Below, in pieces: positions 61,720 through 64,000 of a DNA stretch of 64,000 bases; position 1 is the stretch's first letter; every line of letters starts with the position of its first letter. A program made the position numbers and the translations under genes. The stretch comes from Methanosarcina sp. UBA289. Its GTDB lineage: Archaea > Halobacteriota > Methanosarcinia > Methanosarcinales > Methanosarcinaceae. The stretch spans positions 774,811-838,810 of the forward strand of contig DAKJ01000018.1 in assembly GCA_002496565.1 (NCBI GenBank), in the 5' to 3' direction. Below the pieces are notes generated by a model. It searched no databases. It was not told where the DNA came from and worked only from the letters and a program-made list of their open reading frames with translations.

Positions 61720-61780
61720 AGAAGCCCTATGTGAAAAATATAAAAGAAAAATTAGAAGAATATGAAGGAAAGAATAAGAA

Positions 61781-61840
61781 AAAAGTAAAGAAATTAGTAA
61801 AAAAGTAAAGAGATGAGTAAAAAAATAAAGAAATGAGTAA
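61781..61840. repeat. 20-bp tandem repeat, three copies
   Basis: AAAAGTAAAGAAATTAGTAA, then AAAAGTAAAGAGATGAGTAA, then AAAAATAAAGAAATGAGTAA, in exact 20-bp register with a few substitutions. Confidence 0.85.
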
Positions 61841-61929
61841 GAAAAAGGAATTTCCCGTAAGAAGGATCCTTAAAAAAGGTTAATCAAAATTCAGAATCTT
61901 ATTAAACCTTCAAGTCACTTATCAAACAT

Positions 61930-63459
61930 TCAAAGTCCAATTGCATGGAAGCCGGCAAGGAGAATATCCCTCGGATCAATGCCAGTAACCTGCATCATGA
62001 CATAAGCTCCAAGGAAAGTTCCTGTCATACTTCCTAGATTTGCAAAGCTAGCGACAAGGAGAACTCTCATGAACCTATTTTTGAACATCTCCCTGAAGGT
62101 TTCTATTCCTCCCAGAGCTTTTATATCTGCGGTGGTAGGGTTTCGCTGTTTTGCTTCTACAAGCCCAGCAAACCAGCCTGCAGCAATTAGCGGGTGCAAA
62201 GTAGTTAGCCAAGCAACCGAAAAGGCGGTCAGAACTGAATAAGGATGGCCGCCTGCTAGCAGAGTACCAACTGCACTCAGGGTTCCTGTAATAATAAACC
62301 ACCATCCAAAAGCCATCAAAAGGGTGTTCAGCGGAACGCCGGAAAACATCAGTAGTAAAAAGAATCCAACTATAACGGCAACAAAAGCAAAACCAACAAC
62401 TTTTCCCAGGCTTATACGTTTCTTTGGAACCTGCATAAGACTATTCAGGGAAGGAACGCTTTTTGGATTCTTCAGGTACTTAATTACCCCTGGCTTGTGC
62501 CCAGCTCCAATTACCACGACAACAGTTTTATTTCCACCTGCCGCAACCTTAAGGATGCTTCCTGCAAGATATGCGTCCCTTTCATCAATGAGAACCTCAG
62601 CTGCGGTCGGGGCAAAATCTCTGAGCTCATTTACAAGGCCAGTAACAACATCACTTTCTGTAATTTTATCTATATCAATTTCGGTTCCTTTTCCAATTCC
62701 TATGAGGCCACCTAGCAGCGAGCCAATCATCTTGACTTTTTCCAGGAATTTCATCTTTCCCCAGAAACGCTGAAGGGTAACCTGAATATCCCTGTCAATT
62801 AAGGCAACTTTGGCTCCAATAAACTCGGCTTCCTCTATAGCGGAAAGCATCTCGGCTCCGGGTTTTACACCCATGTCATCACCGATCTTCTTCTGAACAT
62901 AGGCAAGCAGCCAGTGAATAATATAATAATTGACCTTGCCTTCAGAGAGAATTTCCTTGATAGGAACCTGCTTCTCCTGCACATTACCCTTCAGTGAATC
63001 ATAACGTCCCCTGCAAAGCTCGACAGCTACAATATCCGGCTTTAGATCTCTGATAGCAGCCTTGACCTCGGCAACGCTCTTTTCCGAGACGTGGGCGGTT
63101 CCTATAAGCACAATTTTTGACGGCTGGTATTCATCCTGACAAGCATCCGATACTTGGGGAGGTGAAGGAATTAAAACTTCGGAAGCTGAATCAGGAACAG
63201 ATTCTGCAATAATTTCGGAACTTATGTCAAGCTCTCTTTCAAGCTCGCCAGTTTTTGTTTGGAATGCCGGCACAGAAGTTTTGTCTTCCTCCGGCATGTT
63301 AATTGAAGAACCAGAAATTTTAGACTTTCCAACAGAAATGGTGTTTTCTGCGGATTCGGTCATAAGTTTGTCCATAGAATATATTGACTCCTGAGATGAA
63401 CTATGAAAACTGTAGTCAGGATCCTTGTCCTGAGAATCTGTAATTTCAGGTTTGTCCAT
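61930..63459 (-). CDS. TraB-family membrane protein
   Basis: A 509-residue TraB/PrgY/GumN-family protein. The first ~105 residues are acidic and Ser-rich, probably disordered. The TraB domain starts with IVLIGTAHVSEKSVAEV and contains VAVELCRGRYDSL and VVVIGAGHKPGVIKYL, the conserved GxxH and ER/EL positions of a presumed metalloprotease fold. The C-terminal ~170 residues carry four or more transmembrane helices (VGFAFVAVIVGFFLLLMF and later). Relatives include Enterococcus pheromone-shutdown protein; the archaeal role is unknown. Monocistronic. Confidence 0.85.
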   Translation of the reverse strand: MDKPEITDSQDKDPDYSFHSSSQESIYSMDKLMTESAENTISVGKSKISGSSINMPEEDKTSVPAFQTKTGELERELDISSEIIAESVPDSASEVLIPSPPQVSDACQDEYQPSKIVLIGTAHVSEKSVAEVKAAIRDLKPDIVAVELCRGRYDSLKGNVQEKQVPIKEILSEGKVNYYIIHWLLAYVQKKIGDDMGVKPGAEMLSAIEEAEFIGAKVALIDRDIQVTLQRFWGKMKFLEKVKMIGSLLGGLIGIGKGTEIDIDKITESDVVTGLVNELRDFAPTAAEVLIDERDAYLAGSILKVAAGGNKTVVVVIGAGHKPGVIKYLKNPKSVPSLNSLMQVPKKRISLGKVVGFAFVAVIVGFFLLLMFSGVPLNTLLMAFGWWFIITGTLSAVGTLLAGGHPYSVLTAFSVAWLTTLHPLIAAGWFAGLVEAKQRNPTTADIKALGGIETFREMFKNRFMRVLLVASFANLGSMTGTFLGAYVMMQVTGIDPRDILLAGFHAIGL

Positions 63460-64000
63460 TGTTAATCTCTCTGCTGCGACGAGTTAAAGTGACGCGTGAG
63501 GTACATACACTTGAAGGATAACCTTTAATCGAATGAGCAGTTAGAGCCTTCAGATAAAACAACTAAGCTATAAAAGAACTTAGTATAAGCAGATAATTAA
63601 GTGGTGGTAATTATCTGCCAGGAATTTATATTTTGCTGCCTTCAGGTTTTATCCATAGTTTGTATAATTATCATTTTATATAATTCTTTATAAACATATC
63701 TGTATATTCTAATGTAATTTGTAATTTCATATAATTTCGTAGGCGTCTTGTTTATGAAGGACTTAAGAAAGTCGTATCTTTTAATAAAAATATTTTTCGA
63801 TGAAATTTCGATGAAAATTTGGTTTAATAACTTCTTTTCAATAAAATCTCTTATAAATTTCTGATAAACTTCTTTTTAATCACTTCCCTGAGAAACAATT
63901 AATAAACTTCTTTTACTAGTTTCTTTCTTGATGCATTCGGCTTTAGAATCTATCCTTTAATTTAGAGTATTTAGGAGTTACTCTGACCTTAGTCTCAGAA
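63460..64000. other. Intergenic sequence at the right edge
   Basis: AT-rich with short repeats of AAACTTCTTTT and ATAAAT types around 63820-63930. It presumably contains the TraB promoter near 63480-63550 on the minus strand. No gene was seen before the window ends. Confidence 0.4.

Overview
This window is chromosomal DNA of a methanogenic archaeon, almost certainly a Methanosarcina species. The evidence is the methanogenesis enzyme Ftr, the archaeal information-processing set (PolD small subunit DP1, Orc1/Cdc6, aRF1, RadB, Sec61-beta, archaeal signal peptidase, wyosine enzyme Taw1), tandem TRAM RNA-chaperone genes, a Methanosarcina-type S-layer protein with two DUF1608-like domains, a class III ribonucleotide reductase with its own redoxin, and long AT-rich intergenic regions with archaeal TATA boxes. 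No species was assigned, and all calls come from reading the sequence without database searches.

Layout. 1-2.8 kb: tail of an unknown gene, then a zinc-type ABC importer (znuABC-like). 3.0-3.8 kb: a structured candidate RNA or leader and a hypothetical gene. 4.5-7.5 kb (-): pyruvate:ferredoxin oxidoreductase operon porC-porD-porA-porB. 8.1-9.9 kb (-): tRNA-dihydrouridine synthase and signal peptidase I. 10.5-18.8 kb (+): DP1, Taw1, aRF1, ArgRS and a small hypothetical gene, separated by long gaps holding MITE-like inverted repeats and possible structured RNA. 18.9-20.6 kb (-): an isolated AT-rich asparagine-synthetase-like gene. 21.0-23.2 kb: tandem MetE-like methyltransferases. 23.4-24.3 kb: a ribbon-helix-helix protein and tRNA-Lys(CTT). 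24.8-25.8 kb: four tandem TRAM genes behind a structured leader. 26.2-30.4 kb: a bactofilin-like protein, a NitT/TauT-type ABC importer and a divergent HTH regulator. 30.6-33.8 kb: large S-layer-like protein. 34.0-39.0 kb (-): ThiL, then nrdH-nrdD-nrdG. 39.8-47.1 kb: RadB, inositol-phosphate synthase, MtnA-like isomerase, Sec61-beta, alpha/beta hydrolase and a MutS-like ATPase. 47.3-55.5 kb: a polyphosphate island of PPK1, Ppx/GppA-HD and a CYTH-HD-CHAD fusion, interrupted by a lamin-tail protein. 56.2-57.4 kb: Orc1/Cdc6. 57.6-59.3 kb: a degenerate mobile element abutting decayed cheC and cheD. 60.0-63.5 kb: ftr with an unusual repeat-rich upstream region, a small DUF4405-like membrane protein with an apparent CTG start, and a TraB-family membrane protein.

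How the genes fit together. Por and Ftr belong to central C1/acetyl-CoA metabolism. The nrdHDG genes form an anaerobic dNTP supply system. PPK1, Ppx and the CHAD/CYTH protein should synthesise, degrade and bind polyphosphate. The most unusual items are the 11-bp-periodic repeat array upstream of ftr, the strongly structured leader upstream of ppk, the CYTH-HD-CHAD fusion carrying a degraded copy of the Ppx HD domain, the MetE-like pair lacking a canonical zinc-ligand cysteine, the four-copy TRAM array, the cheC/cheD decay next to a long-TIR element, and two genes whose best ribosome-binding sites point to non-canonical start codons (radB, AUA; the DUF4405-like gene, CUG).
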